Source: Brachionus manjavacas
Taxonomy: Eukaryota > Rotifera > Eurotatoria > Ploima > Brachionidae
Length of the DNA: 64,000 nt
NCBI GenBank assembly: GCA_019054805.1
Contig: JAHQIY010000023.1
Span: 248,001-312,000 of the forward strand
Direction of reading: 5' to 3'
Shown here: in pieces, positions 1 to 9,120 of the stretch
How the letters are laid out: every line of letters starts with the position of its first letter
Position numbering within the stretch: the stretch's first letter is position 1
Notes under the pieces: model-generated
Told to the model about the DNA's origin: nothing
Seen by the model: the letters and a program-made list of their open reading frames with translations, nothing else
Databases searched by the model: none
Translations under genes and position numbers: made by a program

Positions 1-92
1 TTAACTGATCCTTTTTTCTAGATATTTTTAAAATTTGAAAACTAAAAAATTTAACTGACTGTTAAATAAATCAAAAAAAATCTAAAACTTAC

Positions 93-789
93 CATCATGT
101 AAACTTATAGTACCATAAGTGTCTTCGGCGTTCACATCTCCATTATTTTGCAGGTACTCACGCACAATATTCATATCACCGTTTTGAACGGCTTAAATAT
201 TCATTACTTATTTATCTATTTTTCTAATACTTTAAATTTACCCTCTCTAAAATCAAATTCAGAAATTTTTTTAAAAACTTTGATCGCTAGAGACAAAAAA
301 ATCATGGAGATTATTATTTTATTTGACTGTAAAAAAAACTTTACAATTTTCTTTTGGATATTTTATTGGCTTTATTTGGTGCCTGATTTGTTCGATGATC
401 GTTTCCTCCCAAACTAAATTTTTCTCATACTTTATGTACAATAAATTGCTTACCAGAAAGCCAACACCACCTAGATCATTTAAATGAACTTTTTCAAAAA
501 GAATTGGCAATATAATCTTATCTTTTTGGTTTCTTTTGCAATCGCTTGCAAAATTTATTTCGCGTTGACAATTTTCAGATTTGGAATATTTTACTGTCAG
601 ACAACAAATGATCATTCTTGAGCGTCTAATTGCCTCGGCAATCTCGTTAGTCAAATTGTGGCCTGTAAGCATGCTTTTCTCGTCCATCCATACGCTATAA
701 CCATTTCTGGTCAAGATAGAATAAAGATTTTTTACATCTGGCTTAATGTCCCAATTATAGGAAATAAATATATCATTTTTATAATCCAT
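93..789 (-). CDS. TIR-domain / ankyrin-repeat protein, 5' part (continues off the left edge)
   Basis: Exon 1 runs 789 down to about 345 and encodes a TIR domain from the first residues: NDIFISYNWD near residue 5, GYSVWMDEKSM near 30, then LTVKYSKSENCQREI. Length (about 145 aa) and order of boxes fit TIR domains of the TIR_2 type, which mediate signalling by self-association or cleave NAD. The frame would close at 319, but a GT donor at 344-343 (phase 1) and an AG acceptor at 193-192 join it to an exon at 191-93 that is exactly 99 nt. That exon encodes one 33-residue ankyrin repeat (GDMNIVREYLQNNGDVNAED) and ends at a good donor (GTAAG, 92-88), so more ankyrin exons should lie left of the window. 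The ATG at 789 is the first Met. Splicing is inferred from phase and sequence, not from transcripts. TIR plus ankyrin suggests an innate-immune or NADase role; no function is proven here. Confidence 0.72.
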
Positions 790-963
790 TATTGAACTAG
801 TTTTTTTATGCTTTAGCCTGTTTTATTTGCTTTACTTTTTAATAATTTAACATTTAAATTTCACTTTGAAATAATTAATTCAAATATGTTTTTTTAAAAG
901 GTTGCTATCGACTTGATGATAGTTGCTAGCAACTCGTTGGAAGTAAAATGATAACGAATCTGG

Positions 964-970
964 TATAAAA
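964..970 (+). promoter_or_regulatory. TATA-like box before the GNAT gene
   Basis: TATAAAA lies about 41 nt upstream of the ATG at 1011. If used, it implies a very short 5' UTR. In DNA this AT-rich the motif could be chance. Confidence 0.3.
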
Positions 971-1010
971 TTGAAAAAAAAAAAATTTTATTTAAAAAAA
1001 AAATCAAAAA

Positions 1011-2693
1011 ATGACTCATTATTCTATCGAGGCAAAAAACAGCAAAAACGTAGATGTAAAACAAAGGCAAATTATTTTAGAAGACAAGGAATGGTTTGTC
1101 AAAGAGTTCATTCGCAGCTTTTTGTTTGTGTATGCAAACAAAGTATTTTACATAAGCAAAGACGATAGAGAAATTTTGCTCAGCCCAAAGGATATGAAGG
1201 AGAAAGAAAAATGGCTGATCGAAACTGCTGAAGACGATTTTAATGATTATGTAGCTAATCCAAAGCCTGGCTTCAAAGCCCTTGCTGGTTTTATCGATTA
1301 CACTCCTGTTGGAATTATTCTGTACAGGGAGCTAAAAGAAGAGCGAGTGTTGTACTTGGCACAAGGTTTTATAGTGCCTGAATACCAAAAGAAAGGTATC
1401 GGCTCTAATTTGTTGGAAAAGCTTTTAGAGCAAATAGCACAAGATTATGACGAGTTTCATGTGTTGACTCGACATCAAAATGATGCTGCCATGAGCTTGT
1501 ACAATCAATTGGACTTTTCAGTTGGTACTTCTGCAATTGTGGAAAAGTATGGCTACAATCCAATGCGATACATTTCATTTTTCAAGCATTCGCCTAAAAG
1601 AAAACAAGCTTTTGATGCTAAAAAAGTTGAGCACACAGATCTTGGCGCTCAAAATGAAGAATGGTTTAGAACACAAATGAAAGCCATTTACAAGAGCATT
1701 TATGACTCAAAGTCGCTTCTAATTCAAAAATCAAATGGACCAGTTTCGCTTGGAATCGACAGTTTTGCTGAAAAAGAAGAATGGATTAGTGAAACAATTG
1801 AGAATTGTTTGCACCAGTTTTTGGCTAGTCCAAAGCCCGAATTTAAATCACTAGTATTCAATTATGAAGAGCAGCCTGTTGCATGCTTTCTCTTCGAGGT
1901 AAATGGTGACACTATTAATGTAGTAGAGGCATTTGTGATCGAAGAGTACAGAGGTAAAGGTTTATTCAAGCTTTTCATCAACACTATTTCATCATACAAA
2001 AATGTCGGAGTAAAAAACATAAAAATAAATGTGAGACATCAGAATGAGACAATGCTTCATTGTGTTTCCAAAATGGGCTTTTATGTGAATGCTGAATCAT
2101 CATCAACTTTTTATGTGAGTATGCAAAAAAGTATTGAAAATTTTGAGGTGAGAAAAATATCCGCCCGGGGTATTCAATTTTTGGATATTAAAAGTGAGGA
2201 CCACGAATGGTTAATTGTTAACTATGTGAAACACTTTATGTGCGCCTTCAATAGCAAAATATATTTTAGCCGAAATGAAAATAATGAGAGTGCGCTCATT
2301 CTAAAGGATGAACAAATGAAAAAAAAATTCGCAACTGGCCTTGTTAATAAATATCTAAATGATCTGAATCAAAACATGATCAAATTGCAAATTGTTTGCA
2401 AAAACAATGAAAAAATTGGAGCTATTTTTTTCAAGCTTGATATTTCAAATCAGTCATTGCTAATTTTAGATTTATTTACTGTTGATGCTGAAATCTTGCA
2501 AAATATTCTGAGTGATTTTGTAAAGCATTCTAGGAATAATAACAGCATTAGGTTAATCAACACAGTAGTTAATCATCAAAACGAAAGGCTTATTCAAGCT
2601 TTGGTAAATATCAATTTTCAAATGGCAAACAATACAATGGCTTTTAATCAGCACTATGAACCTTTATTCCAGAAATTGTTTTATTTAAATTAA
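1011..2693 (+). CDS. Triple-GNAT acetyltransferase-like protein, 560 aa, intronless
   Basis: Three homologous units fill the protein: residues about 1-190, 204-372 and 379-560. Each starts with a D/N-x-EW motif (25-30, 215-220, 397-402) and ends with an HQN motif (155-157, 343-345, 522-524). Units 1 and 2 share a PKPxFK motif. The acetyl-CoA loop of GNAT enzymes (R/Q-x-x-G-x-G/A) is seen in unit 1 (YQKKGIGSNLL) and unit 2 (YRGKGLFKLF) but is lost in unit 3 (VDAEILQNIL), so unit 3 is probably catalytically dead. GNAT enzymes move acetyl from acetyl-CoA to an amine; the substrate here is unknown. The ATG at 1011 is the first Met in an open frame with no visible intron. A bacterial origin is possible but the base composition matches the surroundings. 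Confidence in the GNAT fold is high, in function low. Confidence 0.85.
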   Translation: MTHYSIEAKNSKNVDVKQRQIILEDKEWFVKEFIRSFLFVYANKVFYISKDDREILLSPKDMKEKEKWLIETAEDDFNDYVANPKPGFKALAGFIDYTPVGIILYRELKEERVLYLAQGFIVPEYQKKGIGSNLLEKLLEQIAQDYDEFHVLTRHQNDAAMSLYNQLDFSVGTSAIVEKYGYNPMRYISFFKHSPKRKQAFDAKKVEHTDLGAQNEEWFRTQMKAIYKSIYDSKSLLIQKSNGPVSLGIDSFAEKEEWISETIENCLHQFLASPKPEFKSLVFNYEEQPVACFLFEVNGDTINVVEAFVIEEYRGKGLFKLFINTISSYKNVGVKNIKINVRHQNETMLHCVSKMGFYVNAESSSTFYVSMQKSIENFEVRKISARGIQFLDIKSEDHEWLIVNYVKHFMCAFNSKIYFSRNENNESALILKDEQMKKKFATGLVNKYLNDLNQNMIKLQIVCKNNEKIGAIFFKLDISNQSLLILDLFTVDAEILQNILSDFVKHSRNNNSIRLINTVVNHQNERLIQALVNINFQMANNTMAFNQHYEPLFQKLFYLN

Positions 2694-3072
2694 AATTGGG
2701 GTTTTTTGAAACTCAGCAAAATGATAAACAATTGAATTACTTTTTATTTAAGTTCAAAATTCAAAGCTCTGTAAATGCCGCATGGTGCATAGTTGCATTA
2801 ACTGTCAAAGTCTTCTTTTCATTGCATTAACTCTCTTTTACCTTGACAGCTTATGCAACTATCCATGCTGCGCTGACAGAACTATTATTGAACTAAAAAA
2901 AAAAGTTATTCTTTAATTTGATCATTTTGTACAGTACCAGAAATGCTAAATTCTAGCTAGTTGAACAAAATGACTTTCACTTAATTGATTCATTGAATAA
3001 AAATTTAATTTATAAATCTTAATATGTTTATGCCACAAAAATTGAGACTCAATTAAAAAAATATTGAGTCAT
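2694..3072. other. GNAT 3' flank, no gene
   Basis: Contains the hairpin described separately and an AATAAA near 2995 that could serve as poly(A) signal of the GNAT gene. Nothing coding is seen. Confidence 0.4.
2777..2873 (+). repeat. Long imperfect hairpin, pre-miRNA-like or small foldback
   Basis: Two arms of about 30 nt face each other. The left arm contains ATAGTTGCATTAACTGTCAA, the right arm TTGACAGCTTATGCAACTAT, around a loop of about 33 nt. GCATGG on the left pairs with CCATGC on the right. It lies about 85 nt after the GNAT stop codon and before an AATAAA, so it would be in the 3' UTR if transcribed. Confidence 0.45.
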
Positions 3073-3076
3073 TTAA

Positions 3077-5602
3077 CCCTTTTCCGTTGAAAACTGGGTC
3101 AAAAATGACCCAGCACTACGTTGTTGACGAAAATGGGTCATTTTTGACCCAAGCAAATTTTTTTTTATTTTTATCGTTTTCTAATTGACAAATCTTATTT
3201 GAAATAAATATACAATAGTGTTTACTTTTACAAATCAAACAATTAGTTTTCATTTAATAAATTGCTTATCCCTTCTTTAGAATCTTAAAAAAACCGCTTT
3301 ACTTTTAATCCTTTTAATATTTTTCATAATTGAAGGATTGATTTCAAATCAACGAATTTCTCAAAATAAAAAATCTGCTATATAAATCAATTGAAAATTA
3401 TTGATTGATGAGAAAATGGGAAAAAACCCACTGACAAGTAGACCATTCTGGAAAAAAATAAATAAATTTAGATCAAAAAAAGGATCAAATTTAATCCCAA
3501 ATTTGTTTTTAAATGACAAGGAATTCAAAACTAATGAAGAAAAGGGAAAATGCTTTGGAGAACTCCTATCTTCAATATTTAGTCCTAATTCTGATTTAAT
3601 CGATCGTGATAAAGATTTCGAAATACTTAATTCTAACTCTGAATTCTTTAGAAATTATGATCAGTCTAATTTTAATGATCCAATTTGCTTAAATGAATTA
3701 ATTATGGCTCTAAAAAGATTGAAAAATGAAGCGGCATCAGGACCTGACCAAATTCATAATCTAATGTTAAAAAACTTACCTAGAAATTCATTAATAGAAA
3801 TTATAGAACTTTTTAATTTTTCTCTTCGAGAAGGTAGAGTCCCTAAAGCATGGAAAACATCGAACATTACTATGATTCAAAAAAAAGCCTCTTCTTTACA
3901 AGATCCTCTAGATTATAGACCAATTAATATAACAAGTTGTTTAGGAAAGCTCCTGGAACGCATAGTATTTTCAAGATTATACAATTATTTGGAAAAAAAT
4001 TCACTCCTTATCCAGGAGCAATCTGGATTTAGGAAACACCGGCGAACATCAGATAATCTTTTCTTTTTAATTCAAAAAATTGTGGAATCATTTAATAGAA
4101 AAAAAAAAGTTTGCAGCCTTTTTTTGATATTTCTAAAGCCTTTGATAGGGTTTGGCATGAAGGTCTACTTTTTAAATTGATTAAAATGAATCCACCTCAT
4201 TACTTGACTAACTGGATTAGATCCTTTTTAGATAGTAGGACATTTAAGGTAAATGTGAATGATCATCTGAGCGAAGAATATAAAATAACTGCAGGTCTTC
4301 CTCAAGGCTCAGTAATTAGTCCTCTTTTATTTAGTATATATATTAATGACATCCCCAAAAGAAACAAAACAAATAACGAATACTCTCTGCTTTTCGCAGA
4401 TGATCTAGTTACATTCTTCATTTATAACAAGAAAGGGAACCTAGAAAATAAGATTAATAAATACACCAACGAACTAGAACAATGGCTTATTGAATGGAAA
4501 ATGAAGATATTAGTTGAAAAGTCGTGTTCAGTAGTCTTTTCTAGATACAAAAAAGAGGGTGATAATCTAAACTTAAAAATCTATGGAAACAGAATAGTGA
4601 GCCAAAAAGAAATCAAGTTTCTTGGTATTAAATTTGATTCTAAGTTAAACTTTAATATACTAGTAGACGAAATTAAAGAACGCTGCAACAAAAGGCTAAA
4701 TATTATTAAGTAATTGTCATACAAAAAATGGGGTCTTAATCAAAACACACTAGGAAATTTAAATAAATCTTTAGTCGGATCGATTTTAGACTATTCTTTT
4801 CCTTGCTTGAATTCATTTTCAGAAAATAATATCAAAAAACTACAAGCAATTCAGAATACAGCAGTAAGATCTATCCTTAAGTTAAAATATGATACTCCCT
4901 CCAACATCGTGCAACATGAAGCTTTTAATAAACTAAAATTCTAACAGTCTCGAATCGTCTTTTTGAGTTGAGTGAGAAATATGTTGGGACAGGACTGAGT
5001 CATTCTATTCCATTGGTTGAAAGACTGGTGAAAGAATACATAGAAGGTTTCGAATCAAGATATATTGAATACCCAACTCCATTGTGTAATTGCTACCTTA
5101 CTATTTCTTCTTTTTTTCCTGAAACTTGAACTATTTTAACATGTGCCACATGAAACAATCTTTTCCAATTTATGTCTTTTCAACTTTAATTTTTTTAGCT
5201 TATTTACTCTATTTTGATTCTTTTTTTTATCTAATTTTATTAACTTTAATTTTATTTTTATTTTATTTTTTTATTTTATTTTTAATTTATTCTGAAGGAG
5301 CTTTAGCTCGGTACAGAAAACAAATAAATAAAATAAATAATCGATTCAATCAATTTAAAAAAAAGCTCAACAACTTGTTGCCAATGCGCAAGCTTTGTCT
5401 GAAAAGATCATCTAGAAAAAATGAATACTATTATTTCTAAAAATTGTGTTTTAAATTAATTAGCTTTTATCATTTTTTATTTTTTTAAACTTGTATTTTT
5501 TTTAATAAAAGCATTTTAAAACACAATTAATTTTTTTTAGCTGGGTCAAAAATGACCCATTTTTGTCAACAACGTATTTTTTCTATTTTCGACGGATAAG
5601 GG
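3077..5602. mobile_element. piggyBac-type element with TTAA target sites, carrying a LINE insertion
   Basis: TTAA occurs at 3073-3076 and 5603-5606, directly outside termini CCCTTTTCCG and its near complement CGGATAAGGG. Behind the tips, both ends carry ACGTTGTTGAC and the palindrome TGGGTCATTTTTGACCCA, so the inverted repeats reach about 80 bp. A TTAA duplication next to CCC is the signature of piggyBac. No piggyBac transposase is recognised; the interior is mostly a LINE (about 3390-5345), plus short AT-rich flanks. This is a non-autonomous or internally replaced copy. Confidence 0.8.
3390..5345 (+). mobile_element. 5'-truncated non-LTR retrotransposon (Jockey/CR1-like), copy 1
   Basis: The reverse transcriptase is readable in pieces: 3401-4180 carries the fingers and palm (ASGPDQIHNLMLKNLP, PLDYRPINITSCLGKLLERI), 4111-4713 carries [22 protein letters not shown] and the catalytic LFADDL. 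4714-4944 and about 4945-5130 carry the C-terminal thumb region. At least two frameshifts (near 4110 and 4942) and one stop (4711-4713) break it. The 3' end is a short hairpin GGAGCTTTAGCTC followed by GGTACAGAAAAC and an (AAAT)n-like tail near 5300-5341. The endonuclease domain is absent. Two more copies occur at 6320-7743 and 15342-16404, and a lone 3' end near 12515. Confidence 0.85.
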
Positions 5603-5606
5603 TTAA

Positions 5607-6319
5607 CGATAATAATAATAATATTAAGCTACAACAGACTAACTGCGGAGAAAGGCAAAAAGTAGCCTCGCTATGGTAGCTGTCTGGTTTTAACATAAAT
5701 CCTTATAATGATGAAATTATGTTAGCAGAAAAAAACTATTTTTTTAGATTCAAATATTTATCAAGTTTTTTTTTAATTCATTTTTAGATTTTGCATTTAA
5801 GATTATTTAATTTTTTTAAGGAAGATGCTATATATAGATAAAATATTTTTACCTAGCTAAGTTTAAAAACAGAAAACTATCTGTAAAAAAATTTTCTCGA
5901 ATAAGATAAATTATCTGAAAAATAAAGAGAAGACTCTAAGAAGATAATTCGGTGTGAACATTTTATTGAAAAAATAGAAAAAAAAGACTCAAAAAAGATA
6001 GAAGCATTATTTACAAGATTTTCAAGATTTTTTTAAGGCCTTTGATACAATTTCTACGGTGACTAGAAATCAAAAAATCATTTGTAATGCCAGTGGTACA
6101 TTGCATGCAGGTTGAGTTTGTGCTCTCTATTTGATCTTCTATTGGAACATCATTACCTTTTCTTTTTTTTTAGCTTTAGCCGGAGCTCCTTGTTTCGGTG
6201 CGCTTTTAACAAGACTTCTGAAAATCATTGACAAAACGACCAGACTCATTCTCTTGTGATGACGAAGATGAAGGTTGAATTTTAATTTATGACACATTAA
6301 GATGATGATTAAGTTTGTT
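5607..6319. other. Intergenic, no gene
   Basis: Begins with a short (AAT)n run near 5610-5625. A minus-strand stretch near 6130-6300 has mixed composition with serine- and lysine-rich translations but no open frame I can support. Confidence 0.3.
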
Positions 6320-7743
6320 ATTTATTTATTTGTTTTCTGTACCGAGCTAATGAGGTTATTGCTAAAGCACGATATACCTGTTTTTTACTAAAACATGGAC
6401 CACCCCTCAGAGACCGAAGGAATAATTAAATAAACTTTCTTCAATTGTTTAGTACAAAATTTTATGCTCTTTCACGCGCAATTGAGACTTAAGCTCTAGG
6501 ACTTTTTTTTTATATTGTAAAAAGCTGATTGAGTTGTGACCCTTCAGCAAAAGAATAAAGAATATAAAAAATTAACATTAGCCAAAATAAGTTTTGTAAA
6601 GGGTGAAGGATCAAATATTTTTGAATAAGTGGAAAGAATTCGCCAATAGTAGGAAAAAAGCTACACAAAGGCGTTGGATTGTCAATATCTCTAGACTCAA
6701 AATTGTGTCTGAATTCACTAATAAGATGACAGACAGGAGTCACCTGTTTTTGTAGACCTATTTCCTGACATATTTCTCGCCTAGACCAAACTACAACAGT
6801 TGCATAGGGCTCTATAACATTACATAGAAAAAAAAACATAGATGAAAAATTAACATTGAAAAAATTATCATATTTTTTGGTCAAATCCTTGGTCAAAAAA
6901 TCTATTAAGCTTTTATATCATAAAATAAATAAAAAATTAGTATCACATGATTCCAATTAATTTATCTAGAAATTCTAAATATTTTATACTTTTATTTTGT
7001 TTATATAAATTTCATCTTTTTTTTTCTCTCTTTGATCTCTTTAAATTTAGTTTCAATTTAAAGATTTTGTTTTTTGTTTCACAATGTCTTCTTTTGTGAA
7101 AGTTCCAATATTTTATTGAAAACAATGAAATTGTCTCATCGGCGAGGAAGCATTAGCTTTTAAATTTACTAAAGCCAGATATTTGAAAATATCATAAGAG
7201 AAAATTTTTTCCAAAAATTATAGAAGTTAAAAAAAATTGAATTTAAATTAACAAGAAACTTGTCTTTATTGAGATTCAATTTTGTATGTGAATTTTTCTA
7301 TGTATCAATTTTCGGACAAAAAATTTGTCACTTTTCAATGTAAATTTTCTATGTTTTTTTTTCTATGTAATGATATGGCCTCGTGTTTGGAGCGCATGAT
7401 GAAAAAGGGTTTCTGAACTAGTATCATACCTGAGTTTAAGAATACTACGGGTTGCTGAGTTTTGAATTACTTGTAGTTTTTTAGATTGTTGTCACCAAAG
7501 GCATCTAAGCAAGAGAATGAGTAATCAATAATGGAACCGATAAGTGTAATTTAATCTAGATTTACATTTCTGCTTAATTTCTTCAACTTGGTTATTAAAG
7601 TTTAGTCGTTCATCAAATGTGATTCCTAAAAACTTAGTGGATTTGGAATGGGGTAGAGTTTTACCAAAGAAGGAAAGTTTTAATTTGGGATTTTGGGATT
7701 TGCAAAATATAATGTAGGAGGATTTTTGTGTAGAAATTTTCAT
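6320..7743 (-). mobile_element. Same LINE family as 3390-5345, copy 2, interrupted
   Basis: Reading the minus strand, 7743-7525 encodes the region after the catalytic motif (STKFLGITFDERLNF, cf. IKFLGIKFDSKLNF in copy 1). 7525-7380 continues it ([14 protein letters not shown]), and 6830-6510 the C-terminus ([19 protein letters not shown], cf. [19 protein letters not shown]). The 3' tail with AGCTCGGTACAGAAAAC and AAATAAATAAATAA is at 6365-6320. Several frame breaks are present, and a MITE splits the copy at 6818-7372. It is dead. Confidence 0.78.
6818..7372. mobile_element. Short MITE inside the LINE copy
   Basis: The ends are inverted repeats: CATTACATAG followed by A-rich DNA and ACATAG at the left, CTATGTTTTTTTTTCTATGT and AATG at the right. 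An AACATTGAAAA-like block is repeated behind each end. The LINE coding sequence resumes on both sides, so the 0.55 kb unit is an insertion. It holds no ORF and its superfamily is unknown. Confidence 0.55.
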
Positions 7744-8893
7744 CTTCCACTTACAGAGAAAATCAATCGAAAAAAGAACTAGAAAATTAACTTTTTTTTA
7801 TTAAATCTTTGCCTATTATTATCTTAAGAATTGTTTGAAACATTATAAAGTATTTATAAATAATTGAATAAATTATGATGCATTAAAATTTTTTTCATTG
7901 ATTATTTTGGATGAAATGATTCCTTAGTCATTAATGATTCATCCATCAATCTTCATCGATTAATCATCGCTTTTGTGACTGGGAAACTTCATGAGATCCA
8001 AGATTTTGCTCAGATTGCAAACTAATTTCTATTGCAAAAATCTAAATTCTAATAAAAAATAAACTCTAATAATTTTTAAATTATTTTAAATACCAAGCTA
8101 ACAAAATTTTGTTGTTGTTTTATAAACAAGTATATAAAAAATATGTATTTTTTCTTCGTGTGTTTATTTACGTTGAACAATTGTCGATCCTCTGTTAAAT
8201 AATTTTTCAGGTCTATTTTAAAAAAGTTCAAGGTCTATTTTTTTCAAAAAAATAAATGCTTTTAATATTTATTCAATCTAATATATAATCAGTAAATTTT
8301 AAATTATTTTCTACAACTAAATCAAAGAAAAACGGAAAAAAAAGTTTAAAAATATTTAGCGTTTTTTTAAAAAATAGAACAAATTTTATTTAGATAATAA
8401 GAAATTAAAAATTCAGATTGAGAATAAAAAATTAACACGTCAATTTTAAAACGGGTACACTAAGTGACCAATTCTTTTAGTATTGATTAAATTAAGCCAT
8501 CGTGTTTGCGTAAATTTTTTGTTTCAAAAAACTTCTCAATCATATAAAGTTAATAAACTTAAATTTGATCATTTTGTCACTTACCATTTTAATTTTCTAT
8601 CCCAAAAAATTTCGAAAATTTTTTAAATCACAACATATAAAAGGATCAAAAGAACTTTAAAAGAGTCTCATGCTATACGAAAAATTATACAGTTTTACAT
8701 CATTAACACAAAGCAATGATAAGATGCTATTATGACTACAAACAAAAAAAATTCTCAGTAAACTAATTAATGGACGTAAATAAATCACTGGTATAATGTC
8801 ATTGAAAAATTTTGATTTTTAGTCCGCCAGCTTATCTACAAAAATTATTATTTGAAGTTTTGGAGAGAAAAAAGTTGAACAAATTTTCAACTT
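7744..8893. other. Region 3' of capicua, no gene
   Basis: AT-rich DNA downstream of the capicua stop codon. It probably includes the capicua 3' UTR in its right part. There are short overlapping repeats of ATTCATC/GATGAAT near 7905-7965 and otherwise nothing I can support. Confidence 0.35.
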
Positions 8894-9120
8894 TCATTCT
8901 GAAGTTACTACAAAATTCGATTTATAAAATCTTTCTGCTTTCTGAATTTTCAAGTCATCGATTTGATTGTCGAAACCATGATTTGCCATATTGATTGGAT
9001 CATCTGTTATTTTTCCATTATTCATTATTTTCTGTCTCACCTCTCTTAATTTTGTCAAAAATTCACGTTTGTTGTTAAACAAGTCTTTGTTTTTATTCAA
9101 AAATTCATTCATTATTTCCT
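8894..9120 (-). CDS. CIC: Capicua coding exon 3: end of the C1 motif and C-terminus
   Basis: The acceptor TTTTATTTAG ends at 9121. The phase-1 join gives [18 protein letters not shown], then [29 protein letters not shown] is the invariant end of the C1 motif in capicua proteins, which confirms the exon although it is only 75 codons long and 3.75 kb from exon 2. The protein stops at TGA (8896-8894), soon after C1, which is shorter than in vertebrates. Confidence 0.88.

Noticed and set aside
148-417. Plus-strand 89-aa frame
   Set aside because: Antisense to the TIR-ankyrin intron and exons; no domain.
971-1168. Lys-rich 65-aa frame overlapping the GNAT start
   Set aside because: Out of frame with a clear GNAT protein and made of A-run codons.
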